A DNA stretch of 64,000 nucleotides. It comes from Planctomycetota bacterium (GTDB taxonomy: Bacteria > Planctomycetota > Phycisphaerae > WQYP01). The stretch covers positions 1 to 64,000 of the forward strand of contig JAKAEZ010000010.1 of NCBI GenBank assembly GCA_021819825.1, given 5' to 3'. A program made the translations under genes and the position numbers. Below are positions 42,899 through 52,516 of this stretch, piece by piece (position 1 is the stretch's first letter; each line of letters begins with the position of its first letter). The notes under the pieces were generated by a model. That model did no database searches. It worked only from the letters and a program-made list of their open reading frames with translations, and had not been told where the DNA came from.

Positions 42899-44294
42899 TG
42901 CCGATTTCCTTTGGCGGGTATTGCACAGGGCGGTAACCATGGGTTCCGTAATCGGTTTGATGGCCGCTATATCCAATCAGGTGAAAGATGAGCTGGTAAA
43001 AGAGGGTTCTCACCGATCCCATCCGGTCGAGGTGCCCTTGCAGATCCTCGTGAAGGGTGGACCAATCACCGTGGGCCGCCTGATTTCGCAGCTTTTTCCA
43101 AGCCGCAGTGTTGCGTCCCGAGACAACACCCCTTTGAGCCAGCGATTTGAGGCGGTCTCCTGCTCGTGCGTTGGAACGCGCACTTACAGCACCGATCGCG
43201 CGTTGCCTGATGTTGTCATCCCCGCACCAGCTATTGATGTGCTCTATTAGATCATTCACCGAACTGGTGTGCGCAGGGGAGGGTATGGCTACCTCTGGAT
43301 AAAACCTGATCAGAATGGCCTCTACCGCGACCACAAGCGTCAAGGTTTGGGCCTCCAGAGAGGCACCGCCCGATTGGGAAACCGCGAGCACCTGGCCCGA
43401 AAGCGGATGGAATGGTCTCTCTTTTTCCCGCAGGGTGTATTCCAAATACAGGCGAAAAAACTGCCAGAAATTTTCAATTGGAGGCGAAAACTTGATGAGG
43501 TATGGTGGCCACTGCCCGGAGTCGCAGGGATGCTGCCTCGGTGAGTGGAGGAAGAGCTGCGACTTTTCGCCGTTGAAGATGGTCGCCACCGACCAAGGTT
43601 CCGGTGCGCCGAGGGTAAAATGGAGAGCCTCCCAAATGCGCGACGCGAGGTGCGGCGGCGCGACCGCGCTGCTTTTTGCTCGCGCACGGAACCAGCCCGC
43701 GTGGTTGAAGATTTCGAACCCAAATTCGCAGGCCTGGAAGGCCTCCGCGCGGAGGTTGACCACATGCGGACTGTGGGCGTCATCCTCCACCCACTCTTGC
43801 AGCGCGATCTCCTTGCCGCCGGACGGGGTGAGCGGTAACTCGACTGCTCCACCTATGAATAGCTCCACCTGGCATCCAGCGATATCGCCGGTCGGCACCA
43901 AGCCTTGCAGCATGAGCTCGTGACAACAGGCCCGCACAACATACCCATCGCCGAGCACGCACCCATTCGGCGTTGGCCGCCAGATGTTCTCCGCGAGCCA
44001 TTTCTGGCCTCGCAGGTCGGTTGCTTCCAGTTTGAACACCCCTTCGCTGCTCACGAGCGTTCCCGGCAAGTAGCGTCTCCGCCCGTCATTTCCGGGCGCT
44101 TCCCGTAGCGATCCCTTCACGAAGATTGTGGCGGTGAACCCCCCGTCCGGCGATTGATCAACGTAACCTGGGCCGCTGAATGTTACCGGTTTTCCATGGT
44201 ACTGCCCGTTGAGCAATATATTGCTGCAGTCAAGTTTGAACGTTCCCTCACGCAAGGGACGTAGCACCTGGGCATCCAAATCCGAATCCAGCAT
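42882..44294 (-). CDS. HEPN-domain protein with ApeA-like architecture
   Basis: The 470-aa protein has a beta-rich N-terminal part (about 1-290) and an all-helical C-terminal part. The latter ends with AAWKKLRNQAAHGDW, where R403-x4-H408 is the RNase motif of HEPN domains, then a hydrophobic helix (LFYQLIFHLIGY). The layout, a sensor-like beta part followed by a HEPN domain with RN..AHG, resembles the abortive-infection protein ApeA; sequence likeness in the N-terminal part is not clear. AAGGAG stands 9 nt before the ATG. It is cotranscribed with the DUF4238 gene in an island of restriction and toxin-antitoxin debris. Confidence 0.7.
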   Translation of the reverse strand: MLDSDLDAQVLRPLREGTFKLDCSNILLNGQYHGKPVTFSGPGYVDQSPDGGFTATIFVKGSLREAPGNDGRRRYLPGTLVSSEGVFKLEATDLRGQKWLAENIWRPTPNGCVLGDGYVVRACCHELMLQGLVPTGDIAGCQVELFIGGAVELPLTPSGGKEIALQEWVEDDAHSPHVVNLRAEAFQACEFGFEIFNHAGWFRARAKSSAVAPPHLASRIWEALHFTLGAPEPWSVATIFNGEKSQLFLHSPRQHPCDSGQWPPYLIKFSPPIENFWQFFRLYLEYTLREKERPFHPLSGQVLAVSQSGGASLEAQTLTLVVAVEAILIRFYPEVAIPSPAHTSSVNDLIEHINSWCGDDNIRQRAIGAVSARSNARAGDRLKSLAQRGVVSGRNTAAWKKLRNQAAHGDWSTLHEDLQGHLDRMGSVRTLFYQLIFHLIGYSGHQTDYGTHGYRPVQYPPKEIGNERTT

Positions 44295-44450
44295 TGTCAG
44301 ATACTCCTTGGCCGAACCGCAAGCGCAATGCCTCCGCGATTTCCGGCGCTCGGAAGCGCCAACATGTGAGTAGCGCGGCCAAAACGCCGTTTTTATCAGC
44401 CTCTTGTAAATCGGATTGTTATTTCTTATGTTTTTCGATCAATTTTGTCG

Positions 44451-44479
44451 ATTATATCCGATATACTACTAATTATCGG
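44451..44479 (-). promoter_or_regulatory. Possible -10 box and palindrome upstream of the HEPN gene
   Basis: On the minus strand TATAAT (44451-44456) follows the inverted repeat CCGATA-N10-TATCGG (44458-44463 and 44474-44479), which would cover the spacer. No good -35 box is seen. The leader would be about 150 nt. Confidence 0.35.
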
Positions 44480-44494
44480 CATGGGTGGGCCTAA

Positions 44495-45030
44495 ACTTTA
44501 ATTGGCCGTGGAATTCTTGGGAGTGGCGCGACCCGTGGTCGCAGCTTTTTTGGGGTGGGGGATGTGCGGGCGTGTTGGCTGGTGGGATTTACGCGAAAAA
44601 TTTGCTTGGCCGGGGCGTGGCGCTTCGGCGGCGGGTTTTATGAATGCTGGCCTAACCGAAGGCTTATGAAGCACTGCCAGGCTGCCCGGTAAACTTGCGG
44701 CCATGTTCCGCAAGCCGATATTTTTGTAATCGGCTGGACTCGCTGCTAAGTGCGAGGCGTTAAGCGGCGGGTCACAGTGCCACGGTGATTTGATCATTGA
44801 TCATTGGCCAATGCGCGCAGTGTGCGACTCTCTTACGCCTGCGGCGGGAATTACAATTTGCCTCGCAGTTATTGGATTTGGCTTCTGATTATTTTCAGCA
44901 GATTATTTTCAGCAGTAGTCGGTAATTTTCCATTGTGGGACGATGGCGGTAGAATTTCGGCACGTAGGGTTCGCTTCTGATGCGGGCATCAGGCGAACAT
45001 TGGAAGCAGATTGTGCGGAGAATGGCGTTC
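44495..45030. other. Intergenic region with solo RAYT1-type end repeat
   Basis: No gene is convincing. GGCGCGACC-CGT-GGTCGC with GCTTTTTTGGGG (44525-44555) resembles the left end repeat of RAYT1 (4964-4996). TGATCATTGATCATTGG (44791-44807) is a relative of the palindromes at 5658 and 5766. The fcl promoter should lie in the last 150 bp. Confidence 0.55.
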
Positions 45031-45957
45031 ATGCGATATTTAATTACCGGTGGAGCGGGATTTCTGGGGCGGTGTATTACCCGCAAACTCACCGGCAGCG
45101 GGGTTGCGTTAAGCGATATCCATATTCTGCGAAGTAAAGATTGCGACCTGACCCGGCAGCAGGCCACCGAGGACATGGTGGCACGCCTGAAGCCCGATGT
45201 TATTTTGCACCTGGCCGCGCAGGTGGGTGGCATCGGGGCGAACCGGGAAAACCCCGGGCGGTATTTTTATGCCAATATGGCTATGGGGCTGCACCTGATG
45301 GAAGCCGCGCGGATACATGCGGTGAAAAAGTTTGTGCAGGTGGGAACAATCTGCGCCTATCCCAAATTCACACCCGTTCCGTTTAAGGAAAGTGACTTGT
45401 GGAACGGCTACCCTGAAGAAACCAATGCTCCTTATGGCATTGCCAAAAAAGCGTTGCTGACGATGTGCCAATCGTACCGTCAACAGTATGGCCTGAATGC
45501 GATTTATTTGTTGCCGGTGAATTTATACGGCCCGGGCGATAATTTTGATTTGCAATCGTCGCATGTCATTCCAGCGTTAATCCGGAAATTTGTGGAAGCC
45601 CAGCGGGCCGACAGCGCCTTTATCACCGCATGGGGTACGGGGCAGGCGTCGCGTGAATTTTTATACGTGGAAGACTGCGCCGAAGGAATTGTCGCGGCGA
45701 TGGAGCATTACAATGCCCCGGAACCGGTGAATCTGGGGGCGGGTCGTGAAATCACCATTCGCGCGTTGACGGAGTTGATCGGAAAACTCTGTGGATTCAA
45801 AGGCGAAATACGCTGGGATCCTTCCAAGCCCGACGGTCAACCGCGGCGCTGCCTGGATACCACACTGGCTAAAAAACTTTTTGGCTTTTCGGCCCGGACA
45901 TCTTTGGAAGATGGATTGGAGAAGACCATTGCCTGGTACCGGGCCAACGCGGTATAA
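45031..45957 (+). CDS. fcl: GDP-L-fucose synthase
   Basis: The 308-aa extended SDR makes GDP-L-fucose from GDP-4-keto-6-deoxymannose. GGAGFLGR is the nucleotide loop, [39 protein letters not shown] and YGIAKKALL (catalytic Tyr/Lys) are typical of WcaG/Fcl, and [10 protein letters not shown] supports it. The frame opens at 44980; I take the ATG at 45031 because GGAG ends 10 nt before it and [13 protein letters not shown] is the family start. No GDP-mannose dehydratase (gmd) is in the window. A GH3 gene follows after 54 bp. Confidence 0.93.
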   Translation: MRYLITGGAGFLGRCITRKLTGSGVALSDIHILRSKDCDLTRQQATEDMVARLKPDVILHLAAQVGGIGANRENPGRYFYANMAMGLHLMEAARIHAVKKFVQVGTICAYPKFTPVPFKESDLWNGYPEETNAPYGIAKKALLTMCQSYRQQYGLNAIYLLPVNLYGPGDNFDLQSSHVIPALIRKFVEAQRADSAFITAWGTGQASREFLYVEDCAEGIVAAMEHYNAPEPVNLGAGREITIRALTELIGKLCGFKGEIRWDPSKPDGQPRRCLDTTLAKKLFGFSARTSLEDGLEKTIAWYRANAV

Positions 45958-46011
45958 CCCCGGCTTTGCCGCTTGGTGGTAGCCCGATTCTGTTTTTTAT
46001 GGAGTTGGAAT

Positions 46012-48324
46012 ATGCCTACAGACCCCAAGGGCCTTATCCCGCCGTGCGGTATACCCGCGTTAAAACGCCGCGAATTTGTCCGTTTGCTGGCCATTGCGGG
46101 TGCCATCATCACCTTTGGGCAGGGCGAAAAAAACACGGTATCCGCGGCGGCAAATAGGGCGGATGAAGCAGCGGGCTACGGCGTTTCCGCGGATGCTTTT
46201 AACCGGGCTCGCCACCGCGCCCAAGCGTTGATCGCTAAAATGACGCTTCCGGAACGCGTAGCACAGTTGGGTGTCAATACTCCGGCGATCAAGCGGCTGG
46301 GCGTAAAACCCTACCATTTTTTCCAGCAGGCCCTGCATGGCCTGTGTAAAAAAGGTCCGGTGACGAGTTTTCCCTGTACGCTGGCCTTGGCCAATACCTG
46401 GAACACGGAATTATTTGATCGCATCTACACTGCTGTATCGGATGAATCACGGGCGTGGTACGGTAAGCATGGCGGCGGATTAATCATGCGGTCGCCGCCG
46501 GTGGTGAACATGGCGCGTGATCCGCGATGGGGGCGGATGGAAGAAACGCTGGGAGAAGATCCGTATCTCACGGGTACACTGGCGGTTCATGCCATCAAGG
46601 CGATGCAGGGAAATAATAAAAATTATCTTAAAACCGCCGCCACCGCCAAACATTTCCTCTGCTACAACACCGAAGATGACCGCATGACCGCCGATGCCAG
46701 TGTGGATCCGCGCAGCTTCTGGGAATATCACACCCGGGCATTCCGGGCGTGCGTGGAAGAGGGGCATGTATTTTCCATCATGACCACCTACAACGAACTC
46801 AACGGCCTGCCGACGACGGCGAATCGCGCCACGTTGACTGGTATTTTGCGAGATCGTTGGGGATTCCGCGGTTTTGTCACGTCGGATTATTATGCCGTGA
46901 CGCAAATTGTTAAAGGTCATCATTTTGTTCCCAATATGACCGAGGCGGTGGCCATTGCCCTGGAAGCGGGCTGCGATCATGGCGCGGGGCCGGAATATCA
47001 GAAATATCTGCTCAAAGCTCTGCATCTGGAACTCGTGACGGAAACGGATATTAACCGCGCATTAGCGCGGGTTTTGACCGTGCGGTTTTTACTTGGGGAA
47101 TTTGATCCGCCGGAATCGGTGCCGTATACAACTATTTCGCCATCGGTATTGAATTCTCCAGCACACCAGAAGCTTGCGGTGGAAGCGGCCCGGCAGTCCA
47201 TTGTGCTGCTAAAAAACGAGCATCATTTTTTGCCGTGGGATATCAAAAAGATTAAAAGCCTGGCCGTGATCGGCCCGATGGCGGATGTTTGCCACCTTGG
47301 CGGCTACAGCGGGCAGCCGGAGGTGCGGATTTCGCCGTTAAGAGGAATCGTCGAGGCGTGTGGCGGCGGTGCTGCCGCCGGTGGTCCGCGTAATACGTTC
47401 TGGCTGCATACGCGGAGCGGTCAAACAATACTCCATGCGACAGGCTGCCCGGTGCGGGGGCACGGCAATGCGGCGGATATCTCCGCAGCGGTTAATGTTG
47501 CACGGCGCGCGGATCATGTCATATTGGTTTGTGGCTCTGATCAGGCAGTGGACCGTGAGGGCCATGATCGCAAAGATATTACGCTTCCCGGCGCGCAGCA
47601 TGATTTAATCAAGGCCGTTTTCAAGGCCAATGCCAACACCGTTCTGGTGCTTTCAACCAATACTTCGCAGGCCGTTGTCTGGGAACAGGAAAATCTGCCG
47701 GCGATTATCTGTGCGCAGTTTGCCGGGCAGGCGCAGGGGACGGCCATAGCGGATGTGATCTTCGGCCATTACAACCCCGGCGGAAAATTGGCATCCACCT
47801 GGTACGCATCCCTTAAGCAACTGCCGCCTTTTCACGACTACAGTATTATTCCCAACGGCTCAGATCAACCGTTAAAAGCGCGACAGGATCTGGGCCGCAC
47901 GTATATGTATTTCAAGGACCAACCGCTTTATCCATTCGGCTTTGGCCTAAGTTACACCACGTTTGCGTACAGCCAATTAAAGCTTAATCGTATGGCCCTG
48001 ATTCCCGGATCTAAGATAACTCTGCATGCCACAATCACCAATACCGGCAAAGTGGCGGGAGATGAAATTATCCAATGTTATATTCAAGCGCCACCGTCAC
48101 CGGTCATTCGCCCGATTAAACAACTCGTCGGTTTCACCCGCATTTCGCTGAAGCCCGGAGAAAGCCGCCCGGTGCGGTTCGTGATTCATCATGAAGACCG
48201 AGCCTTGCACTATTGGGATATAAAGCAATGGAAATTTGTCATTCAGCCGGGGACTGTGAAGGTTCTGATCGGCGCGTCCTCATCAGATATCCGCCTGCGC
48301 GGGAAATTTGACCTTCGGAGCTGA
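46012..48324 (+). CDS. Tat-exported GH3 beta-glycosidase
   Basis: The 770-aa protein has a twin-arginine signal (LKRREFVRLLAIAGAII), a GH3 barrel (DPRWGRMEETLGEDP, KHFLCYNTEDDR) with nucleophile Asp in GFVTSDYYAV, the second GH3 alpha/beta domain (RQSIVLLKNE, GSDQAVDREGHDRKDITLPG) and a C-terminal fibronectin III-like domain (YPFGFGLSYTTF to the end). Beta-glucosidases and beta-xylosidases share this layout. The start ATG 46012 has GGAG 7 nt upstream. The next gene begins 24 bp later, so the two may form one transcript. Confidence 0.92.
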   Translation: MPTDPKGLIPPCGIPALKRREFVRLLAIAGAIITFGQGEKNTVSAAANRADEAAGYGVSADAFNRARHRAQALIAKMTLPERVAQLGVNTPAIKRLGVKPYHFFQQALHGLCKKGPVTSFPCTLALANTWNTELFDRIYTAVSDESRAWYGKHGGGLIMRSPPVVNMARDPRWGRMEETLGEDPYLTGTLAVHAIKAMQGNNKNYLKTAATAKHFLCYNTEDDRMTADASVDPRSFWEYHTRAFRACVEEGHVFSIMTTYNELNGLPTTANRATLTGILRDRWGFRGFVTSDYYAVTQIVKGHHFVPNMTEAVAIALEAGCDHGAGPEYQKYLLKALHLELVTETDINRALARVLTVRFLLGEFDPPESVPYTTISPSVLNSPAHQKLAVEAARQSIVLLKNEHHFLPWDIKKIKSLAVIGPMADVCHLGGYSGQPEVRISPLRGIVEACGGGAAAGGPRNTFWLHTRSGQTILHATGCPVRGHGNAADISAAVNVARRADHVILVCGSDQAVDREGHDRKDITLPGAQHDLIKAVFKANANTVLVLSTNTSQAVVWEQENLPAIICAQFAGQAQGTAIADVIFGHYNPGGKLASTWYASLKQLPPFHDYSIIPNGSDQPLKARQDLGRTYMYFKDQPLYPFGFGLSYTTFAYSQLKLNRMALIPGSKITLHATITNTGKVAGDEIIQCYIQAPPSPVIRPIKQLVGFTRISLKPGESRPVRFVIHHEDRALHYWDIKQWKFVIQPGTVKVLIGASSSDIRLRGKFDLRS

Positions 48325-48348
48325 GCACCATGAAGGAGTATGTCGATT

Positions 48349-49575
48349 ATGCGAATGATTTCAACCATCATATTGGTATTGCTTATCGCTGTGGTACCCA
48401 CGGAGGCTGGTGGGATTCTTGCTTACGTCCAGACCCACTACATGCCGGGCACCTTGGTGGCGGGATCAGTGCCTTGGAACTGGCAAGGGGGCCAGGAAAA
48501 AACTGTAACCTTCCTCAATATGAAGGCCGGAGCATCGGTGGTTGACGTAAATTTAATCGCCGCTCGATTTACTGTATTCGCGGATTCCGTCTCTGTGGCG
48601 CACTTGCCTGGCGGAAATAATTTTATTGTTGCCGCCCAGCACTTCTTCTTCAAGCGACCGAAAAACGCAAGGCCTACCACCATTTATGAAGTACATGTGT
48701 CACCAAACGCACCCAAGCTTGGGGTGAAAGTTGTCCGCACGGTACACTTTCCATGGAATTTCGTGGATGACACCAAGGGGCATGTTTGTAAGGGAATTCA
48801 GGTTGGCCCGGATGGGATCGTTTGGGAAATGCGAGATGAGTTCGGGCGAACTCGCAAAGGTTTTATCGATTTGGCTGCCGTTGACTGGCGGACACAGAAG
48901 GTGCTCGGGCGGTGCCGGCTTGCTTTTAAGGAACTTGGAATGGCGGGTATGCCCACGCCGTTAAACCACGCGGTCATTATCTTTGCGTACCCGAATTTCA
49001 AACAAACGCTGAAAAACGGGATCCCATTGAATCATTTGGGAAAGCTAAGCACGATTCTCGTAACTGCCGATGGCAAAAAATATGCGGTCCGCCTGGCCCC
49101 AAAGCTGCCTGACAAACCATTCCGCTGCGCAGTGACGGGGAACCATGTGACGGGAATTACCGCAGATGCCAAGGATTTTGTGTCCTTTGCCATGGGTGCC
49201 CATGGACGGTTGGTAGGGAGGTTTTTCCGCAAGCTTCCGCTGCGGTCGGTATATCCCGGTTATACGCCCACGCCAAAATCTCTGTGGGCACCACGGGTTT
49301 ACACCGTTGGTTACGCAGTCGTCAATCCCGGTGAATCTGCGGCACTTCTGGATTATGGTGATCGCAAGAATCGGCTCGTGATCCTGAATACCGCCAATGG
49401 CCAGATCACCCATGTCACACGTGTCAAACGATCCATCCAATGGCTGCGCGTTTGGAATAAAAAACTCTATCTGGTCAGTTACCGGGGCGAGATTACTCCA
49501 GTGAACCGCGACGGAAAGCTCGGCGATGCTTTCGGTAGCGAGACGTATGTCCAAGGCCTGACCAGCCTGCATTGA
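48349..49575 (+). CDS. Secreted protein of unknown function
   Basis: The 408-aa product begins with a signal peptide (MRMISTIILVLLIAVVPTEA) and is otherwise soluble and beta-rich; the last part (SIQWLRVWNKKLYLVSYRGE) looks like repeats of a propeller. I do not recognise the family. AAGGAG ends 10 nt before the ATG at 48349; an ATG at 48340 is only 1 nt from it. It follows the GH3 gene by 24 bp and meets the next gene tail to tail. Confidence 0.7.
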   Translation: MRMISTIILVLLIAVVPTEAGGILAYVQTHYMPGTLVAGSVPWNWQGGQEKTVTFLNMKAGASVVDVNLIAARFTVFADSVSVAHLPGGNNFIVAAQHFFFKRPKNARPTTIYEVHVSPNAPKLGVKVVRTVHFPWNFVDDTKGHVCKGIQVGPDGIVWEMRDEFGRTRKGFIDLAAVDWRTQKVLGRCRLAFKELGMAGMPTPLNHAVIIFAYPNFKQTLKNGIPLNHLGKLSTILVTADGKKYAVRLAPKLPDKPFRCAVTGNHVTGITADAKDFVSFAMGAHGRLVGRFFRKLPLRSVYPGYTPTPKSLWAPRVYTVGYAVVNPGESAALLDYGDRKNRLVILNTANGQITHVTRVKRSIQWLRVWNKKLYLVSYRGEITPVNRDGKLGDAFGSETYVQGLTSLH

Positions 49576-49609
49576 CGGTCCGGTGCGAGCGGGTCTGTTT
49601 GGAGCAACC

Positions 49610-51442
49610 CTAATTACTGCTGCCGGCGGCACCGGAGGCCGGGGCGGCGGCGGTTTTCGTGCCGGGATATTTCGCCGTCCATGCTGATGAAAAAAAGCCG
49701 AGATAATGGCTGGGAGATTGGGCGGTAAATATTCCCGCCAGTGGAAATGCGCTGATGCTGCGCCGATGCCAGCCAATGGAGTCAAACCAAGTCACCGAGC
49801 CGGAGGGTTCCATGACTGCCGTCAGATCTGTCAGGGGCGGGGCAATGCGGGCCAGCGGAACGGGCAACTGAATGTCGGCCTTGGAGAGCATGGTTGGCAG
49901 TTGCTCGGTAAGCAGCTTATAGCCCGCCGCCAGAAGCTTTGGTGAGTCGGTAAAACTGATGGTCGCGGCCGATGGTGGATTGCCGAGTTTAGCGAGTACC
50001 CGCTTAAATGCGGGATTATCAAGTACCGATGTTTTTGCTTTTTCCTGCCTGATGGCGGTGCGCATGGTGTTAAGATTCAGCGTGATAAAAAAGTTATTAT
50101 TATCGATGGCGTAACAAAGCAATGTGCCCGCCGCACCGACTTCATTAATGGTTACTTCACCCATTTGCACGGAATTCATCGACAGCGTCTTAGCGCTTAG
50201 GCCGCGCTGGCGGGCCATGGCATTTCCCCCCATTACGGCCACGGGCATCAGCACCGCCAGAGCCTGCATAATACGATTGGGATGCCGCAGTCGATTGGCC
50301 AGAACGTATCCGTCAAATGGAGGCAGCCCGCGCGATGGTAATGCGTACATCAGCCAATGCCGCCCCAGCGCATGAATCAAATCCTGCCGCAAATCCACGC
50401 CGGTCATCTGATTGACGGTTTGTAAACCTTGATTGATCGGTTTGCCGTGTCCATCAGCTTTTGCGGCGGCCAGCAAGCCATTGGTCACGGTGGTTAAGTT
50501 CAGATGAAAAACCGCCGCGCCCACGGCATTGGCCGGTACAAGCTTAAGCAAGTTTGTGGCATGTCCGGGGTGTTTGGGCGGATGCTGGTAGACCATCAAA
50601 TTAGCCTCTCGCCATTGGCCGTCGACCAGCCCTGCCGTCATCGCGTAGGTTTTATACACTTGATCCGGTGTTCCGACATTAAGGCTTCTAAGAAAGATCT
50701 TCGCTTGCGGAACACGTTTGGCATATTTGGCCAGCAATAGTTCGTCGCTTTTCGCGGCAGCAAAGTTTGTATAAACGCTCAAAACCGGGTTCGTGATACC
50801 ATGGGGAACAGCATTTTGAAATCTCGCAACGGCCACTAACGGATCGCCTTTGCCCGTTAAGGTCTGCATCATTTCGGAGGTGGGGTTTATAAAATCATAC
50901 ACCCAGGAACCGGAATATCCGATTTTGGCGTCAACATGCGCGGCAGTATTTGGATATTTGTGCCCCTGTTGTATTCCTTGCAGGGCGGTCATGATAGCAT
51001 TCCGATCTTTGACAGCCTTGACGAGAATGCCAATGGAAAGCTTGGATTGCCCGGCAGCCAGAGGTAAAACATAAACCGCACACGGGTGATTGAAGAACAG
51101 CGATGCCATTTTGCCAACGTGCTTTTCCCGGCGCATTGTCGCGGGGCCGCCACTGTCATGGGCGGCCAAAATGGCTGGTATATCCTGCTTGAAAAGGTCG
51201 GAAAAATGGCTGTTTTTCAAAATCTTTGCCAGCCGCGAAGCTTGAAATCCCGGCCAGTTTTCCGGCTTACCGGCCCACCCCATATAAAAAGCGGCATTGC
51301 CCGGTACATACTGTGCCACCGGTGCCGCAACGGTTGCCGCGCCGGCCGCCTGCACCAGGTTGCAAGCCGATACCAGCGTGATCGCTGCCCCTGCCAGAAC
51401 CAACGCCCGAAAATTTCTCACCGCAGAAGTTTGAAGTCTCAT
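49610..51442 (-). CDS. Secreted protein of unknown function, DUF3352-like
   Basis: The 610-aa protein has a signal peptide with a Cys (LAGAAITLVSACNLVQAAGA), then VAQYVPGNAAFYMGWAG, a start seen in DUF3352-type proteins whose role is unknown. Further segments (LLKLVPANAVGAAVFHLNLT, FFITLNLNTMRTAI) fit repeated alpha/beta modules. The end is A/P/S/G-rich. If the Cys is lipidated it would be a lipoprotein, but the box (VSAC) is followed by a second possible cleavage site. Assignment is tentative. Confidence 0.6.
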   Translation of the reverse strand: MRLQTSAVRNFRALVLAGAAITLVSACNLVQAAGAATVAAPVAQYVPGNAAFYMGWAGKPENWPGFQASRLAKILKNSHFSDLFKQDIPAILAAHDSGGPATMRREKHVGKMASLFFNHPCAVYVLPLAAGQSKLSIGILVKAVKDRNAIMTALQGIQQGHKYPNTAAHVDAKIGYSGSWVYDFINPTSEMMQTLTGKGDPLVAVARFQNAVPHGITNPVLSVYTNFAAAKSDELLLAKYAKRVPQAKIFLRSLNVGTPDQVYKTYAMTAGLVDGQWREANLMVYQHPPKHPGHATNLLKLVPANAVGAAVFHLNLTTVTNGLLAAAKADGHGKPINQGLQTVNQMTGVDLRQDLIHALGRHWLMYALPSRGLPPFDGYVLANRLRHPNRIMQALAVLMPVAVMGGNAMARQRGLSAKTLSMNSVQMGEVTINEVGAAGTLLCYAIDNNNFFITLNLNTMRTAIRQEKAKTSVLDNPAFKRVLAKLGNPPSAATISFTDSPKLLAAGYKLLTEQLPTMLSKADIQLPVPLARIAPPLTDLTAVMEPSGSVTWFDSIGWHRRSISAFPLAGIFTAQSPSHYLGFFSSAWTAKYPGTKTAAAPASGAAGSSN

Positions 51443-51797
51443 TAATTAATCACCCTTTTTTTGCGAAAGCTTATTAAAGGAACTGCCCACTATTTGGGTT
51501 AATCCACTTATTCCGCTACGCCATCATACCAGACTAACGCACAGACCACATTTTAGTAGCAGTTCACGGGGTAGTTCCATCGACGCCCATTTTGTAATAA
51601 TTGGCCGGTTCGCAATATGATGCCTATAATTGTTTGGGGAATACAGATTTTTGGTGTGACGGCACGGTGGACGGCCGGGAGTTAAATTGATTCGTCAATA
51701 ACGGGGCGGAGGGTAGTTGAATGGTTTCAAGCGCCGCCGGCGTGGGAAAAATGCTATAGCCGGTAGTGGATCGGATTTTTTTGAAGGAGTTCCTCAT
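51443..51797 (+). other. Intergenic region with promoter of the DUF1328 gene
   Basis: TTGGCC (51601-51606), an 18-bp spacer and TATAAT (51625-51630) make a likely promoter, giving a leader of about 160 nt. The leader contains a second GGAGG (51709-51713) ahead of a TTG from which the frame is open into DUF1328, so a longer product is possible but unlikely. Confidence 0.45.
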
Positions 51798-51962
51798 ATG
51801 CTTTATTGGGCAATCATATTTTTGGTCGTGGCGATTATCGCCGGGTTATTTGGATTTTTGGGTGTTGCGGGGCTGGCAACAGAAATCGCAAAGATTCTTT
51901 TTGTGCTTTTTCTGATTGTTTTTGTAATTTCACTTATTGGTGGTTTTCGCGGCCGGCGATAA
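51798..51962 (+). CDS. DUF1328 small membrane protein (YtjA-like)
   Basis: A 54-residue protein with two membrane helices: [20 protein letters not shown], then [20 protein letters not shown] and FVISLIGGF, ending RGRR. Size and pattern match DUF1328/YtjA exactly. GAAGGAG stands 9-10 nt upstream of the ATG. Members of the family are often stress-linked; the function is unknown. Confidence 0.92.
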   Translation: MLYWAIIFLVVAIIAGLFGFLGVAGLATEIAKILFVLFLIVFVISLIGGFRGRR

Positions 51963-52020
51963 CGACACACCTTTGTCCGGTGTGACGGGAACTGTCGGAT
52001 TCGCCGAAATGTGAAACGGA

Positions 52021-52341
52021 TTATTCGACCACGACGGCCGTGCCGTAACAGAGCACTTCCGAAGAGCCGCTCTGTCCGCCAAGATCGGCGGCATCATAGC
52101 GCACGCCGACCACCGCATTGGCACCGAGTTCCGCCGCCTGCTGCGCCATAATTTCGAAAGCTTCATTGCGCGCTTCTTCGCACATCATGATATAGCTGCG
52201 ATTACGGCCGCCGACAATGGACTTAAGTCCCCCCATGAACCCCTGGCTGATGGTGGGGGTGCGAACGACGATTCCGCGCACCAGTCCCTTATATTCCAGA
52301 ATACGATGTCCATCGATGGCATTGGTCGTGGTAATAATCAT
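52021..52341 (-). CDS. YbjQ/UPF0145 family protein
   Basis: The 106-aa protein MIITTTNAIDGHRILEYKGL ... GGLKSIVGGRNRSYIMMCEEA ... LGANAVVGVRYDA is a standard YbjQ protein (heavy-metal-binding-like pentamer fold; function unknown). The length is normal and the start is unambiguous. Confidence 0.93.
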   Translation of the reverse strand: MIITTTNAIDGHRILEYKGLVRGIVVRTPTISQGFMGGLKSIVGGRNRSYIMMCEEARNEAFEIMAQQAAELGANAVVGVRYDAADLGGQSGSSEVLCYGTAVVVE

Positions 52342-52516
52342 AAAGTACTGTCATCCTCTACGCATCAAGCGAGATATGGAAGTGTCCTCGATCAAAGCGT
52401 TCGCAAATATTAACGCATGAACCGTTGATTATGCAACAACGGCACCATATCACGCTTGTTATGTCGGTGTGGAATTCGGCTTGCCGTCAAAGCAATTTTG
52501 CAGGTTTGGCAGCGCT

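Noticed and set aside
43315-43923. Plus-strand frames opposite the HEPN gene
   Set aside because: No recognisable motif; the HEPN frame is longer and has a proper ribosome binding site.
44498-44797. 99-codon minus-strand frame before fcl
   Set aside because: Proline/alanine-rich, no ribosome binding site, and it crosses a repeat; not supported as a gene.
51717-51797. Longer N-terminus for the DUF1328 protein from a TTG
   Set aside because: The family length is about 54 residues and the ATG at 51798 has its own ribosome binding site.
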